Notes: a model not told the origin generated them from the letters alone. DNA of 64,000 bases from Mesorhizobium temperatum (GCF_002284575.1 NZ_NPKJ01000068.1:496001-560000), one strand, 5' to 3'; shown: positions 16,218 through 26,300, counted from the first letter of the stretch. Numbers and translations: made by a program.

Positions 16218-17600
16218 TCAATCCACAAAAATCAGCGCCGGGGTTTCCAGCAGCGCCTTGATCCGTTGAATAAACACTGCGGCATCCCAGCCGTCGATCA
16301 CGCGGTGGTCGAAGCTGGAGGACAGGTTCATCATCTTGCGCGGAATAAATTGGGTGCCGTCCCATACCGGCCGCACCATCATCTTGTTGACGCCGAGGAT
16401 CGCCACTTCCGGATGATTGATCACCGGCGTCGTCGCCACACCGCCCATGGCGCCGAGCGAGGTGATGGTGATGGTCGATCCCGACAGCTCGTCGCGCGTC
16501 GCCGTGCCTGATCTGGCCGCCTCAGCGAGCCGGTTGAGCTCGGCGGCGCAGTCCCAGATGTCGCGCGCCTCGGCGTGCTTGACCACCGGCACCACGAGCC
16601 CAGAAGGCGTCTGCGCGGCGATGCCGATATGGACGCCGCCATGCTGGTGGACGATGCCGCCCTCGTCATCGAACAGCGCGTTGATATTTGGCTGGTCGGC
16701 GATCGCCTTGACCATCGCCCGCATCAGGAACGGCAGCAGAGTCAGCTTTGGCCTATCCGCCCCGCTGCGCTTTTCCTTGTTGAGCGCCGCGCGCAAATCC
16801 TCGAGCGCGGTGACGTCGATCTCCTCGACATAGGTGATGTGCGGGATGCGCGACTTGGCCAGCGTCATCTTCTCGGCGATTTTTCGCCTGAGCCCGATGA
16901 TCTTGATGTCTTCGACGGCCTCGTTGCGGGCGAGGCCGGAGACCTTTGCCAGCTGCGGCCCGCGTGCCAGGAAAGCCTCGATGTCCTCGTGCTGGATACG
17001 CCCGGCCGGGCCGCTTCCCGCAACCTGACGGAGATCGATGCCGGCCTCTTTTGCCCTCAGGCGTATGGCCGGCGATGCCGGCGGCTTTTCACCTTCGAGG
17101 CGCGGTGCGCCGAGCGGCGCAGTACCCCCACCCCTAACCCCTCCCCACAAGGGGGAGGCGGATTCCCTATCTGCCTCACGCACACTCTCAATTGGTGCAC
17201 GCTTCAGTGCGGGTGACTTGGCATCGGCCTTGGGAGCCGAAGCTCGTCCCCCTCCCCCTTGTGGGGAGGGGTCAGGGGTGGGGGTACTGCGGTCGGTGGG
17301 GGTACTCTTGGCGCCCGCCTCACCCCCCGACTCCGCGCCTGCCTTCACATTGCCTTCGCCGGCCACCTTCAACCTGACAATGGGCGAGCCGATCGCCACC
17401 GTGTCGCCGATCTCGGCGCCCAGCCAGACGATCTCGCCATCGACGGGCGAGGGAATCTCGACGGTCGCCTTGTCGGTCATGACAGCGGCAAGCACCGCGT
17501 CCTCGCGCACCAGGTCGCCGACCTTGACCTGCCATTCGACGAGCTCGGCCTCGGCGACGCCTTCGCCGACATCGGGCAGCTTGATCACATATTCGCCCAT
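16218..17600 (-). CDS. bkdB: Branched-chain 2-oxoacid dehydrogenase E2 (dihydrolipoyl acyltransferase)
   Basis: This 460-residue E2 core transfers acyl groups from lipoyl to CoA. Residues 1-80 are one lipoyl domain with the modified lysine at 44 (MTDKATVE). About 174-212 is the E3/E1-binding domain (AIRLRAKEAGIDL). The catalytic domain follows, with His432 in DHRVIDGWD. The stretch between, about residues 105-160, is odd: it reads STPTPDPSPQGGGG and later PLWGGVRGGG and is encoded by a palindromic repeat inserted in frame. Identity as branched-chain E2 rather than pyruvate E2 rests on the split E1 subunits and operon order. Confidence 0.9.
   Translation of the reverse strand: MGEYVIKLPDVGEGVAEAELVEWQVKVGDLVREDAVLAAVMTDKATVEIPSPVDGEIVWLGAEIGDTVAIGSPIVRLKVAGEGNVKAGAESGGEAGAKSTPTDRSTPTPDPSPQGGGGRASAPKADAKSPALKRAPIESVREADRESASPLWGGVRGGGTAPLGAPRLEGEKPPASPAIRLRAKEAGIDLRQVAGSGPAGRIQHEDIEAFLARGPQLAKVSGLARNEAVEDIKIIGLRRKIAEKMTLAKSRIPHITYVEEIDVTALEDLRAALNKEKRSGADRPKLTLLPFLMRAMVKAIADQPNINALFDDEGGIVHQHGGVHIGIAAQTPSGLVVPVVKHAEARDIWDCAAELNRLAEAARSGTATRDELSGSTITITSLGAMGGVATTPVINHPEVAILGVNKMMVRPVWDGTQFIPRKMMNLSSSFDHRVIDGWDAAVFIQRIKALLETPALIFVD
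17120..17289. repeat. Palindromic repeat (type F) inserted in frame within the E2 gene
   Basis: Terminal inverted repeats CAGTACCCCCACCCCT and its exact complement bound 170 bases. Inner hairpins are CCTCCCCACAAGGGGGAGG and CCTCCCCCTTGTGGGGAGG. On the minus strand it stays open and contributes a Pro/Gly-rich linker between the lipoyl and subunit-binding domains. Confidence 0.9.
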
Positions 17601-17605
17601 CGTCG

Positions 17606-18619
17606 TCAGGCCTCCATCGTTTCAAGCAAGGCGCGGCCGAGCCGGGCGGGACCGGGAAAATAATCCCACTCCTGGGCATGCGGATAGGGCGTGTCCCAGC
17701 CGGCGACCCGCGCTACCGGCGCTTCCAGATGATAGAAGCAATGTTCCTGCACCAGCGCCGAAAGTTCGGCGCCGAAGCCGGATGTCAGCGTCGCCTCGTG
17801 CACGACCACGCAGCGCCCGGTCTTGTTGACCGAGGCGACGATCGTCTCGAGATCGAGCGGCAGCAGCGTTCTCAGATCGATGATCTCGGCATCGATGCCG
17901 GTCTCCTCGGCCGCCGCCTGCGCGACATAAACCATCGTGCCGTAGGCAAACACGGTGACAGCCGCCCCCGGTCGCCGGATCACCGCCTTGCCGAGCGGCA
18001 CCGTATAATGGCCGTCGGCGACCTCGCCGAGCTCATGCTTCGACCACGGCGTCACCGGGCGGTCGTGATGACCGTCGAACGGACCGTTGTAGAGCCGCTT
18101 CGGCTCCAGGAAGATGACTGGATCGGGATCCTCGATCGCTGCAATCAAAAGGCCCTTGGCGTCATGCGGGTTGGACGGCACGACGACCTTCAGGCCGGAG
18201 ACGTGGGTGAACAGCGCCTCCGGGCTCTGGCTGTGGGTCTGGCCGCCAAAGATGCCGCCGCCGGTCGGCATCCTGACCACGATCGGGCAGGTGAAGTCGC
18301 CGTTCGACCGGTAGCGCAGCCGCGCCGCCTCCGAGACGATCTGGTCATAGGCCGGATAGACATAGTCGGCAAACTGCACCTCGACGCAAGGTTTCAGGCC
18401 GTAGGCGGCCATGCCGATGGCCGAGCCGACGATGCCGGATTCGCTGATCGGCGTATCGAAGCATCGGCTCTTGCCGTACTTCGCCTGCAAGCCCTGCGTG
18501 CAGCGAAAGACGCCGCCGAAAAAGCCGACATCCTCGCCGAACACGATGACGCGTTCGTCACGCGCCATCGACACGTCCATGGCGTCGCGGATCGCCTCGA
18601 TCATGGTCCGTCTTGGCAT
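17606..18619 (-). CDS. bkdA2: Branched-chain 2-oxoacid dehydrogenase E1 beta subunit
   Basis: This 337-residue protein pairs with E1 alpha to decarboxylate branched-chain 2-oxoacids with thiamine diphosphate. The beginning MIEAIRDAMDVSMARDERV with GEDVGFFGGVF is typical of E1 beta, and the C-terminal transketolase-like segment is present (VVVHEATLTSGFGAELSALV). It begins two bases after the E1 alpha stop and ends five bases before E2, so the three are one tight operon. Confidence 0.92.
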   Translation of the reverse strand: MPRRTMIEAIRDAMDVSMARDERVIVFGEDVGFFGGVFRCTQGLQAKYGKSRCFDTPISESGIVGSAIGMAAYGLKPCVEVQFADYVYPAYDQIVSEAARLRYRSNGDFTCPIVVRMPTGGGIFGGQTHSQSPEALFTHVSGLKVVVPSNPHDAKGLLIAAIEDPDPVIFLEPKRLYNGPFDGHHDRPVTPWSKHELGEVADGHYTVPLGKAVIRRPGAAVTVFAYGTMVYVAQAAAEETGIDAEIIDLRTLLPLDLETIVASVNKTGRCVVVHEATLTSGFGAELSALVQEHCFYHLEAPVARVAGWDTPYPHAQEWDYFPGPARLGRALLETMEA

Positions 18620-18621
18620 GG

Positions 18622-19854
18622 TCAGACCCCCGCCTGCTGGCGCTGGCGCCTGAGATGCGGCGGCATCTCGGCATAGACGCCCTCGAACATGTCACGCGCC
18701 GAGGGCTTGCCGCCGGCATGCAGCGTGCCGTGGCGCTCGGCCTCCCTTTGCGCCGCGATCACCGTTTCGAGAATTTCCGCCTCGGCCTGGGTGTGGCGCT
18801 CGTCCGACCAGACGCCGCGCTGGATGAGATGGTTTTTCAGCCTGACGATCGGGTCACCGAGCGGCCACGCGTCAGACTCTGCCTTGGGCCGGTAGGCCGA
18901 CGGGTCGTCGGAGCTCGAATGCGCGCCGACCCGGTAGGTGACATACTCGATCAGCGTCGGCCCGAGGTTTTTCCGCGCCCGCTCGGCTGCCCATTTCGCC
19001 ACCGCATGGACGGCGAGATAGTCGTTGCCGTCGACCCGCAGCGACGGAATGCCGAAGCCGAGACCGCGGGCGGCGAAAGTGCCGGAGCCACCGCGGGCGA
19101 TGCCCTGGAAGGTCGAGATCGCCCACTGGTTGTTGACGACGTTGAGCACGACCGGCGCCTTGTAGGTCGAGGCGAACACGAGCGCCGAATGGAAGTCGGA
19201 CTCGGCGGTCGAGCCGTCGCCGATCCAGGCGGCGGCGATCTTCGAATCATTGCTGATCGCCGAAGCCATCGCCCAGCCGACCGCCTGGATATATTGCGTC
19301 GCCAGATTGCCGGAGATCGAGAAGAAGCCATGCTCCTTCGACGAATACATGATCGGCAGCTGCCGGCCCTTTAGCGGATCGGCCTCGTTCGAATAGATCT
19401 GGTTCATCATCGTGACCATCGGATAGCCGTCGGCGATGAGCAGCCCGGCCTGCCGATAGGTCGGAAAATTCATGTCGCCCGGCGCCAGCGCCTTGCGGAA
19501 GGCGCAGCTCACCGCCTCTTCGCCGAGGTGCTGCATGTAGAAGGAGGTCTTGCCCTGGCGCTGCGCCATCTGCATGCGCGCGTCGAAGCTGCGCAGCGTC
19601 ATCATATGGCGCAGCCCTTCCAGCAACTCGTCGTCGGAAAGCAGGCCGGCCCACGGACCGACGGCTTCGCCGGCGCGGTTCAGCACGCGGATGATCGAGA
19701 ACGCCATGTCGCGGATGGTACGCGGATCGACATCGATCTCCGCGCGCGGCACCGAGCCGGCCTTGGGAATGGTCACATCAGAGAAATCCGGCGTCCCGCC
19801 CGGCCGCACCTCCGGCTCCGGCACATGGAAACGCAACATTCCTGCATCAGCCAT
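18622..19854 (-). CDS. bkdA1: Branched-chain 2-oxoacid dehydrogenase E1 alpha subunit
   Basis: This 410-residue subunit binds thiamine diphosphate: the motif runs from GDGSTAESDFH to NNQWAIS. The N-terminal extension (FHVPEPEVRPGG) and the segment YMQHLGEEAVSCAFRKAL are those of branched-chain E1 alpha rather than pyruvate E1 alpha. The ATG 19854 is supported by the conserved start MADAGMLRFHVPEPE. It is the first gene of the operon; the promoter should lie in the 434-base gap before holA. Confidence 0.93.
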   Translation of the reverse strand: MADAGMLRFHVPEPEVRPGGTPDFSDVTIPKAGSVPRAEIDVDPRTIRDMAFSIIRVLNRAGEAVGPWAGLLSDDELLEGLRHMMTLRSFDARMQMAQRQGKTSFYMQHLGEEAVSCAFRKALAPGDMNFPTYRQAGLLIADGYPMVTMMNQIYSNEADPLKGRQLPIMYSSKEHGFFSISGNLATQYIQAVGWAMASAISNDSKIAAAWIGDGSTAESDFHSALVFASTYKAPVVLNVVNNQWAISTFQGIARGGSGTFAARGLGFGIPSLRVDGNDYLAVHAVAKWAAERARKNLGPTLIEYVTYRVGAHSSSDDPSAYRPKAESDAWPLGDPIVRLKNHLIQRGVWSDERHTQAEAEILETVIAAQREAERHGTLHAGGKPSARDMFEGVYAEMPPHLRRQRQQAGV

Positions 19855-20091
19855 GACCTTCGTCCTCCAGTGTTGCCCGGCGCGATATTTGCACACCGCT
19901 AGACCAGTGCCAATTCGTCGGGCAGGGCTTCAGGCCAGCGACGCGCTAGCCAGCACTCGCCAAGATGAAGATATGTCGGCGAAATTTCTTGTCGATCTTC
20001 CGCCGCCATGCGCAATTTGGCGTATGATTGCGCCGGGTTTCCCGCCAGATAAGACAATGCGTCGGATTGAGGCCTCGCGCGGCGCCCCTTT

Positions 20092-20237
20092 CCTTCTCCC
20101 CTCGTTGTGGGAGAAGATGTCGCCGAAGGCGACGGATGAGGGGTGTTCCAGCTTGGCAAGGACGGCACTCCGTCCAACACCCCTCTTCCGGCTTGGCGCT
20201 GCGCGCCAATCCACCTTCTCCCACAAGGGGAGAAGGA
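20092..20237. repeat. Palindromic intergenic repeat, type B, in bkdA1-holA gap
   Basis: This copy has its core in the opposite orientation (GTTCCAGCTTGGCAAGGAC to ACTCCGTCCAACACCC). It occupies the right part of the 434-base gap between divergent bkdA1 and holA. The rest of the gap (19855-20091) holds no gene that I can see and should contain the bkd promoter. Confidence 0.9.
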
Positions 20238-20288
20238 AAGGAGGAGCGGCGCCGTTCACCCCGCACCGGCATCATGCTATCAGAACCC

Positions 20289-21341
20289 ATGGCACAGAAG
20301 AAAGGTTACGAGGTCGATTCGTGGTTGGCGCGGCCGGATCCGCGCATCTCGATCGTCCTGCTTTACGGGCCCGACCGCGGGCTCGTCGCCGAGCGGGCGA
20401 AGGCCTTCGCCGGCAAAACCGGCCTGCCGCTCGACGATCCGTTCTCGGTGGTCAGGCTGGACGGTTCGGAAGTCGATCGCGACGAGGGCCGCCTGCTCGA
20501 CGAGGCGCGCACCGTGCCGATGTTTTCGGAGCGGCGCCTGCTTTGGGTGCGCAATGCCTCCGGCCAGAAGGCGCTGGCCGACGACGTCAAGGCGCTGACA
20601 TCAGAGCCCGCGCGGGACGCGATCATCCTGATCGAGGCCGGCGACCTGAAGAAAGGCGTCGGGCTGCGTTCCATCGTCGAGGCGGCAGACATTGCCATGG
20701 CCTTGCCGTGCTACGCCGACGAGGCCCGGGACATTGATACGGTCATCGACGACGAATTGCGCAAGGCCGGCATGTCGATGACGCTGGAGGCCCGTCAGGC
20801 GCTGCGCCGTAACCTCGGTGGTGACCGGCTGGCCTCGCGCGGCGAGATCGAAAAGCTGGTACTTTATGCCCACGGTCAGGCCGAAATCGGCCTCGACGAC
20901 GTCAAGGCGACGTCGGGCGACGTCTCCGGCCGCTCCTTCGACGACGCCGTCGATGCCTTGCTCGAAGGCAAGGTCAGCGACTTCGACATCGCCTTCACCC
21001 GCCACTGCCAGTCCGGCGGCCAGGCTTTTCTGGTGCTTTCCTCGGCGATGCGGCAGCTGCAGGCGATCCAGGCGATGCGCGGCCTGATGGACACCGGCGG
21101 CCGCAACGCCGCGGCGGTCGTTGCCGCGGCGCGCCCGCCGGTTTTTTTCTCGCGGCGCAAGCTGGTGGAGAAAGCCCTCGAACGGTGGAACAGCGAGGCG
21201 CTTGGCCGCGCTTTGACCAGGCTGCAGACGGCGGTCCTGCAGACGCGGCGCCGGCCGGACCTCTCGGTCGCGCTGGCACGGCAGGCGCTGCTCGGCATTG
21301 CTGTGGAAAGCGCCCGGCTGCTCCGAGGTAACGGCTTGTAG
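20289..21341 (+). CDS. holA: DNA polymerase III delta subunit
   Basis: This 350-residue clamp-loader subunit opens the beta clamp during replication. The start region has the delta-type pattern IVLLYGPDRGLVAERAKAF, followed by DPFSVVRLDGSE and a C-terminal collar domain with LSVALARQALLGIA. The length fits delta subunits. The ATG at 20289 gives the usual MAQKK start; an ATG five codons upstream is in frame too. It sits in the parB-parA-rsmG neighbourhood, as in other Rhizobiales. Confidence 0.9.
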   Translation: MAQKKGYEVDSWLARPDPRISIVLLYGPDRGLVAERAKAFAGKTGLPLDDPFSVVRLDGSEVDRDEGRLLDEARTVPMFSERRLLWVRNASGQKALADDVKALTSEPARDAIILIEAGDLKKGVGLRSIVEAADIAMALPCYADEARDIDTVIDDELRKAGMSMTLEARQALRRNLGGDRLASRGEIEKLVLYAHGQAEIGLDDVKATSGDVSGRSFDDAVDALLEGKVSDFDIAFTRHCQSGGQAFLVLSSAMRQLQAIQAMRGLMDTGGRNAAAVVAAARPPVFFSRRKLVEKALERWNSEALGRALTRLQTAVLQTRRRPDLSVALARQALLGIAVESARLLRGNGL

Positions 21342-21348
21342 GGGCCTC

Positions 21349-21564
21349 GTGGAAAAGAAGAAACCAAAGCTCAATCTGTCAGAGCGAATCAAGCTCGCAT
21401 TTCGTTATGGCGATCTTAATCCGACTACTGATTCCGAAGAACTCAAACGAAGGGATGAGTTTCTCGTCAGTATCTCAGGCTATTTCGTTATTATATTCAA
21501 ACTGATACTCGTGGGCTTCGCCATCTTCGCGATTGCCGCTACAATAGTCATTAATCTTCAGTGA
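21349..21564 (+). CDS. Small single-helix membrane protein, hypothetical
   Basis: This 71-residue frame begins GTG 21349, seven bases after the holA stop, with AGGGGCC upstream. A basic, polar N-terminal half (KKKPKLNLSERIKLAF) is followed by one long hydrophobic helix (YFVIIFKLILVGFAIFAIAA). Base use is visibly AT-richer than that of its neighbours, suggesting recent acquisition or weak selection. No family is recognised. Confidence 0.55.
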   Translation: MEKKKPKLNLSERIKLAFRYGDLNPTTDSEELKRRDEFLVSISGYFVIIFKLILVGFAIFAIAATIVINLQ

Positions 21565-21619
21565 GGGCGTCCAGCCCAGACAAAACTCCAAATTTGGAGG
21601 ATAGCAGTTGTCGATGGTT

Positions 21620-21793
21620 GCGCCGCCCCTCATTGCCCTGCCGGGCATTTCTCCCCGTAAACGGGGAGAAAGAGGCTGACCGCAGCCTCGGCACCTTTTC
21701 TGCAACGTTGGTGATTGGCGAAACCGTCGATGACAGCCCCCTCTCCCCGTCGCTACGGGGAGAGGATGCCGGCAGGCAGGTGAGGGGCGGCGG
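21620..21793. repeat. Palindromic intergenic repeat, type A, in 21565-21871 gap
   Basis: The arms CGCCGCCCCTCATTGCC and GGCAGGCAGGTGAGGGGCGG enclose two hairpins, and the core GATTGGCGAAA lies within 21703-21724. It fills most of the 307-base gap between the small membrane gene and parB; nothing else is seen there. Confidence 0.9.
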
Positions 21794-21871
21794 AAACGCT
21801 GGAGCAGGTAGGCTATAAGGTCGCCTATCCTCGCCTAAAACAAGCAGACCCCGAGGCCATTTGCCGGCTAA

Positions 21872-22756
21872 TCACCGCTCTTGCTTCAACCGCCGGCACA
21901 GCTCGTCGAGCTGCTCCAGCGTCCGATAGGCGACGCTGATCACGCCGCCGCGTTCCTTGTGCTCGATCGTGACGATCATGCCGATCGTGCCGGTCATCAA
22001 CTTTTCCAGCGCCAGCGTATCGGCATCCTTCTGTGCCGGTGCTGCAGGCTGTCGCTTTGCCGTTGGAGCGCCGGTCGGCATCTGCGCCAGCGCTTCGGCC
22101 TGGCGCACCGAAAGCCCGTCCTCGACGATCCGCTTGGCCAGGCCCGCCGGATCCTGCGCCGTTACCAATGTGCGGGCGTGGCCGGCCGACAGCGCGCCAT
22201 CGACCAGCATGTCGCGAATCACGTCCGGCAGCTTCAGCAGCCTGAGCGTGTTGGCGACGTGGCTGCGGCTCTTGCCGATCACCTGGCCGAGATCAGCCTG
22301 CGTGTAGCCGTGATCGTCGATCAGCTGCTGGTAGCCCATCGCCTCCTCGACCGGGTTGAGGTCGGTGCGCTGGACGTTTTCGATGATCGCCAGTTCGAGC
22401 GCGGTGCGATCGTTGACATCGCGCACGATGATCGGGATCTCGGCCAGCCCGGCGCGCTGCGCCGCGCGCCAGCGCCGCTCGCCGGCGATGATCTCGTAGT
22501 GGCCGGGCTGGGTCGGCGACGGCCGTGCCACCACCGGCTGCACCACGCCATGTTCACGGATCGACTGGGCAAGATCGGTCAGGTCGGCGTCGCCAAAATG
22601 CCGGCGCGGATTCTTTGGGTTCGGGCTCAGGAACTCGATCGGAACCTTGCCGTCGGCATTCATGCTCTGCTTTTCCGGCGCTGCCGGACGATCGATTTCG
22701 CCGATCAGCGCCGCCAGTCCCCGCCCCAGTCTTTTTCTTGAAAGGTCTTCGCTCAT
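21872..22756 (-). CDS. parB: Chromosome partitioning protein ParB
   Basis: This 294-residue CTP-dependent DNA clamp binds parS and spreads. It begins RKRLGRGLAALIGE, the N-terminal patch that stimulates ParA. The arginine patch GERRWRAAQRAGL is present, and the helix-turn-helix follows (YTQADLGQVIGKSRSHVANTL). The C-terminal dimerisation region ends the protein. It lies 71 bases after parA and is expected to bind the parS sites 1.5-4 kb upstream. Confidence 0.95.
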   Translation of the reverse strand: MSEDLSRKRLGRGLAALIGEIDRPAAPEKQSMNADGKVPIEFLSPNPKNPRRHFGDADLTDLAQSIREHGVVQPVVARPSPTQPGHYEIIAGERRWRAAQRAGLAEIPIIVRDVNDRTALELAIIENVQRTDLNPVEEAMGYQQLIDDHGYTQADLGQVIGKSRSHVANTLRLLKLPDVIRDMLVDGALSAGHARTLVTAQDPAGLAKRIVEDGLSVRQAEALAQMPTGAPTAKRQPAAPAQKDADTLALEKLMTGTIGMIVTIEHKERGGVISVAYRTLEQLDELCRRLKQER

Positions 22757-22827
22757 CGTCTGTCCAGATCGTTTCGGTATCAAATCAGCTTGTGCATGTC
22801 GTTATCCCGATAATTTGGGCGACTGCA

Positions 22828-23628
<801 letters not shown>

Positions 23629-23664
23629 GGGTCTATGCCAGAAATTCATTCCGAGGTCGCCGAT

Positions 23665-24300
23665 CTAAGTCAGTTGGCGCAAATCAGACAGTTCGAGGAT
23701 GACGCCATGAGCGTCGGTCGCGCTGGCATGTTCTACCAGATCGAATGACCATCGTTGAGCGCTTTCTGCCACCTCAGTGCGGTAATCCCGGCCTTTGTGG
23801 AACAGGCCGCGCGCGCCGGCCGTCAGCCACGGCGCCGACAGTTCGAGCAAGACCGGAAGCGACGCCAGCGCTCTGGCAGTGACGATTTGAGGTGTTGAAA
23901 CAAACGGATAGGCGTCGTCGATGCGACGCGCGACGACCCTGGCGGGCAGGTTGAACTGCCCGACGACCGCTTGCAGGAACGATGCTTTTTTCCGATTGCT
24001 TTCAACCAGATCGATGCTGGCGCCGTCGCGCTCGGCAAGCAGGAAGGCAAGCACCAGGCCGGGGAAACCGCCACCCGAGCCCAGATCGACCCAGCGCTTC
24101 GCCTCTGGTTTGATTCGCGCCAGCTGCGCGCTGTCGAGGATGTGGCGGTGCCAGACATCGTCCTGCGTCGATTGCGCCGCCAGGTTTATCCGGCGGTTCC
24201 ATTTCTGGAAGACCGTCTCGAACTCGACCAGGCGGTCGAATGTTTCACGTGAAACCGGACCGGCAGCCTCTTGCAGGCTCGCCCATGAGGCAGCGCTCAC
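23665..24300 (-). CDS. rsmG: 16S rRNA (guanine527-N7)-methyltransferase RsmG
   Basis: This 211-residue protein is an S-adenosylmethionine-dependent methyltransferase that modifies G527 of 16S rRNA. The SAM-binding motif is VDLGSGGGFPGLVLA, and FQKWNRRINLAA is the typical N-terminal segment. It starts at GTG 24300, overlapping the mnmG stop (GTGA). The codons for PVSRETFD form a parS-like site, so this gene carries a partition signal within its coding sequence. Confidence 0.95.
   Translation of the reverse strand: MSAASWASLQEAAGPVSRETFDRLVEFETVFQKWNRRINLAAQSTQDDVWHRHILDSAQLARIKPEAKRWVDLGSGGGFPGLVLAFLLAERDGASIDLVESNRKKASFLQAVVGQFNLPARVVARRIDDAYPFVSTPQIVTARALASLPVLLELSAPWLTAGARGLFHKGRDYRTEVAESAQRWSFDLVEHASATDAHGVILELSDLRQLT
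24241..24256. promoter_or_regulatory. parS-like site inside rsmG
   Basis: The sequence TGTTTCACGTGAAACC differs from the parS palindrome TGTTTCACGTGAAACA in the last base only. Confidence 0.85.
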
Positions 24301-26171
24301 GCAACATTCCTTCGCGCAGCAGCCTCGGCGTTGCGGACATGCGCGACAATGATGGCCAATGCAGCCGGCGTCATGCCTTCCATACGCTGGGCGTCGGCGA
24401 TCGAGCGCGGCTGGCGCGCGAGCATCTTCTGCTTCAGCTCGTTGGACAGGCCCGGAACAGTAGCGAAATCGAGCGAAGCCGGGATCAGCCGGCTCTCCTC
24501 ATGCCGGATCTGCGTGACATCGGCCTGCTGGCGCTCGAGATAGACCGAATATTTCGCCTCCGTTTCGAGGCGTTCGGCCGTTTTGGCATCGATGGCGCCG
24601 AATTCGGGAGCGATTCGGGCCATCCAGGCGACATCAACGCCCGGATAGGCCAGCAACTCATAGGCGGAGCGGCGCACCCCGTCCCTGTTGATCTCGAGCC
24701 CATGGCGCGCCGCTTCGTTGGGGGTCATGGTCGTACCAAGCGCAAGGTCCCTCGCCTTTTCAAGGTCCTGCACGACGTCGCTAAACCGTTGCATCCGCTC
24801 CTGCGAGGCAATGCCGAGCTTCATCGCCAGCGGCGTCAGCCGCTCATCAGCATTGTCGGCCCTTAGCGACAGCCGGAACTCGGCCCGCGAAGTGAACATA
24901 CGGTAGGGTTCGGCGATGCCGCGGCTGGTCAAATCGTCGACCATCACCCCGATATAGGCCTCGGTGCGGCTGAGCACGATCTGCTCGCTTGCCGATGCCT
25001 GCCGCGCGGCGTTGAGGCCGGCGAGCAGCCCTTGCGCCCCGGCCTCCTCGTAACCGGTGGTGCCGTTGATCTGTCCGGCCAGAAAAAGGCCGCCAATCCG
25101 CTTCGTTTCCAGCGTCGGCTTGAGCTCGCGCGGATCGACATGGTCATATTCGATGGCATAGCCGGGCTGCAGCATGGTGGCGCGTTCAAGGCCAGCAATG
25201 GTTTTTAGCATGTCGAGTTGCACGTCCTCGGGCAGCGAGGTCGAAATGCCATTCGGGTATACGGTGTCATCGTCCACCCCTTCCGGCTCCAGAAAAATCT
25301 GGTGGCCTTCGCGGTCGCCGAACTTGACGATCTTGTCCTCGATCGACGGGCAGTAACGCGGCCCCACGCCTTCGATCGAGCCGGAATACATGGCCGAACG
25401 GCCCAGATTGGCGCGGATCAGCTCGTGCGTGGCTCCAGTTGTACGCGTGATGCCGCAATGGATCTGCGGATTGTCGATGCGGTCGGTCATCAGCGAGAAC
25501 GGCACCGGGTCGTCATCCGCCGCCTGGCTCTCCAGCGACGCCCAATCGATCGTGCGCCCGTCCAGCCGTGGCGGCGTGCCGGTCTTCAGCCGCCCGAGCT
25601 TGAAGCCGGCGCGGCTCATCGTCCCCGACAGGCCGAGGCTGGCCTGCTCGTTCATGCGGCCGGCAACGATCTTCTTCTCGCCGATATGGATCAGCCCGCG
25701 CAGGAAAGTGCCGGTCGTCAGCACCACAGCGCCGCAGGCAAGCCGGCGGCCATCCGCTAGCAGCACGGCCGCTAGGCGCCCATTGGCGATTTCGAAATCC
25801 AGAACCTCGCCCTCGACCACGTCGAGACCCGCCTGTTCGCGAATCGCCGCTTGCATGGCGAGCCGATAGAGTTTTCTGTCCGCTTGCGTGCGCGGCCCGC
25901 GAACTGCCGGGCCCTTGCGGCGGTTGAGCAAACGGAACTGGATGCCGGCCGCATCGGCAACGCGCCCCATCAGCCCGTCCATGGCGTCGATCTCGCGAAC
26001 CAGATGTCCCTTGCCGAGCCCGCCGATCGCTGGATTGCACGACATGACGCCGATCGTATCGAAGCGCAGTGTCACCAAAGCCGTTTTCGCGCCAGCGCGC
26101 GCGGCAGCGCTGGCCGCCTCGCAACCAGCATGGCCGCCACCCACCACAACCACATCATAGTGATCGGTCAT
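24297..26171 (-). CDS. mnmG: tRNA uridine-34 5-carboxymethylaminomethyl modification enzyme MnmG (GidA)
   Basis: This 624-residue FAD protein works with MnmE to modify the wobble uridine of several tRNAs. The FAD motif VVGGGHAGCEAA is at the N-terminus, and the signatures GIMSCNPAIGG-like (GVMSCNPAIGG) and YCPSIEDKIVKF are present. The C-terminal helical domain that binds MnmE ends in AAARRNVA. It is followed by rsmG with overlap, and its upstream gap carries three parS-like sites. Confidence 0.96.
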   Translation of the reverse strand: MTDHYDVVVVGGGHAGCEAASAAARAGAKTALVTLRFDTIGVMSCNPAIGGLGKGHLVREIDAMDGLMGRVADAAGIQFRLLNRRKGPAVRGPRTQADRKLYRLAMQAAIREQAGLDVVEGEVLDFEIANGRLAAVLLADGRRLACGAVVLTTGTFLRGLIHIGEKKIVAGRMNEQASLGLSGTMSRAGFKLGRLKTGTPPRLDGRTIDWASLESQAADDDPVPFSLMTDRIDNPQIHCGITRTTGATHELIRANLGRSAMYSGSIEGVGPRYCPSIEDKIVKFGDREGHQIFLEPEGVDDDTVYPNGISTSLPEDVQLDMLKTIAGLERATMLQPGYAIEYDHVDPRELKPTLETKRIGGLFLAGQINGTTGYEEAGAQGLLAGLNAARQASASEQIVLSRTEAYIGVMVDDLTSRGIAEPYRMFTSRAEFRLSLRADNADERLTPLAMKLGIASQERMQRFSDVVQDLEKARDLALGTTMTPNEAARHGLEINRDGVRRSAYELLAYPGVDVAWMARIAPEFGAIDAKTAERLETEAKYSVYLERQQADVTQIRHEESRLIPASLDFATVPGLSNELKQKMLARQPRSIADAQRMEGMTPAALAIIVAHVRNAEAAARRNVA

Positions 26172-26244
26172 TTCAGAATCCCGAATTCAAGTCGCCCGAC
26201 ACATGTCGCCGGAGGCGCGCGCTGTCAAGGACAGCTCGGCGAAT

Positions 26245-26260
26245 CGTTTCACGTGAAACA
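26245..26260. promoter_or_regulatory. parS-like site between mnmG and mnmE
   Basis: The sequence CGTTTCACGTGAAACA differs from consensus in the first base. It lies in the 473-base gap 26172-26644, which otherwise holds two more parS-like sites and a type C repeat but no gene. Confidence 0.85.
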
Positions 26261-26284
26261 ATGCCATCTGCGTGGGTTGGGAGT

Positions 26285-26300
26285 TGTTTCACGTGAATCA
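26285..26300. promoter_or_regulatory. parS-like site between mnmG and mnmE
   Basis: The sequence TGTTTCACGTGAATCA has one mismatch. Its centre is 40 bases from that of the previous site. Confidence 0.8.
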
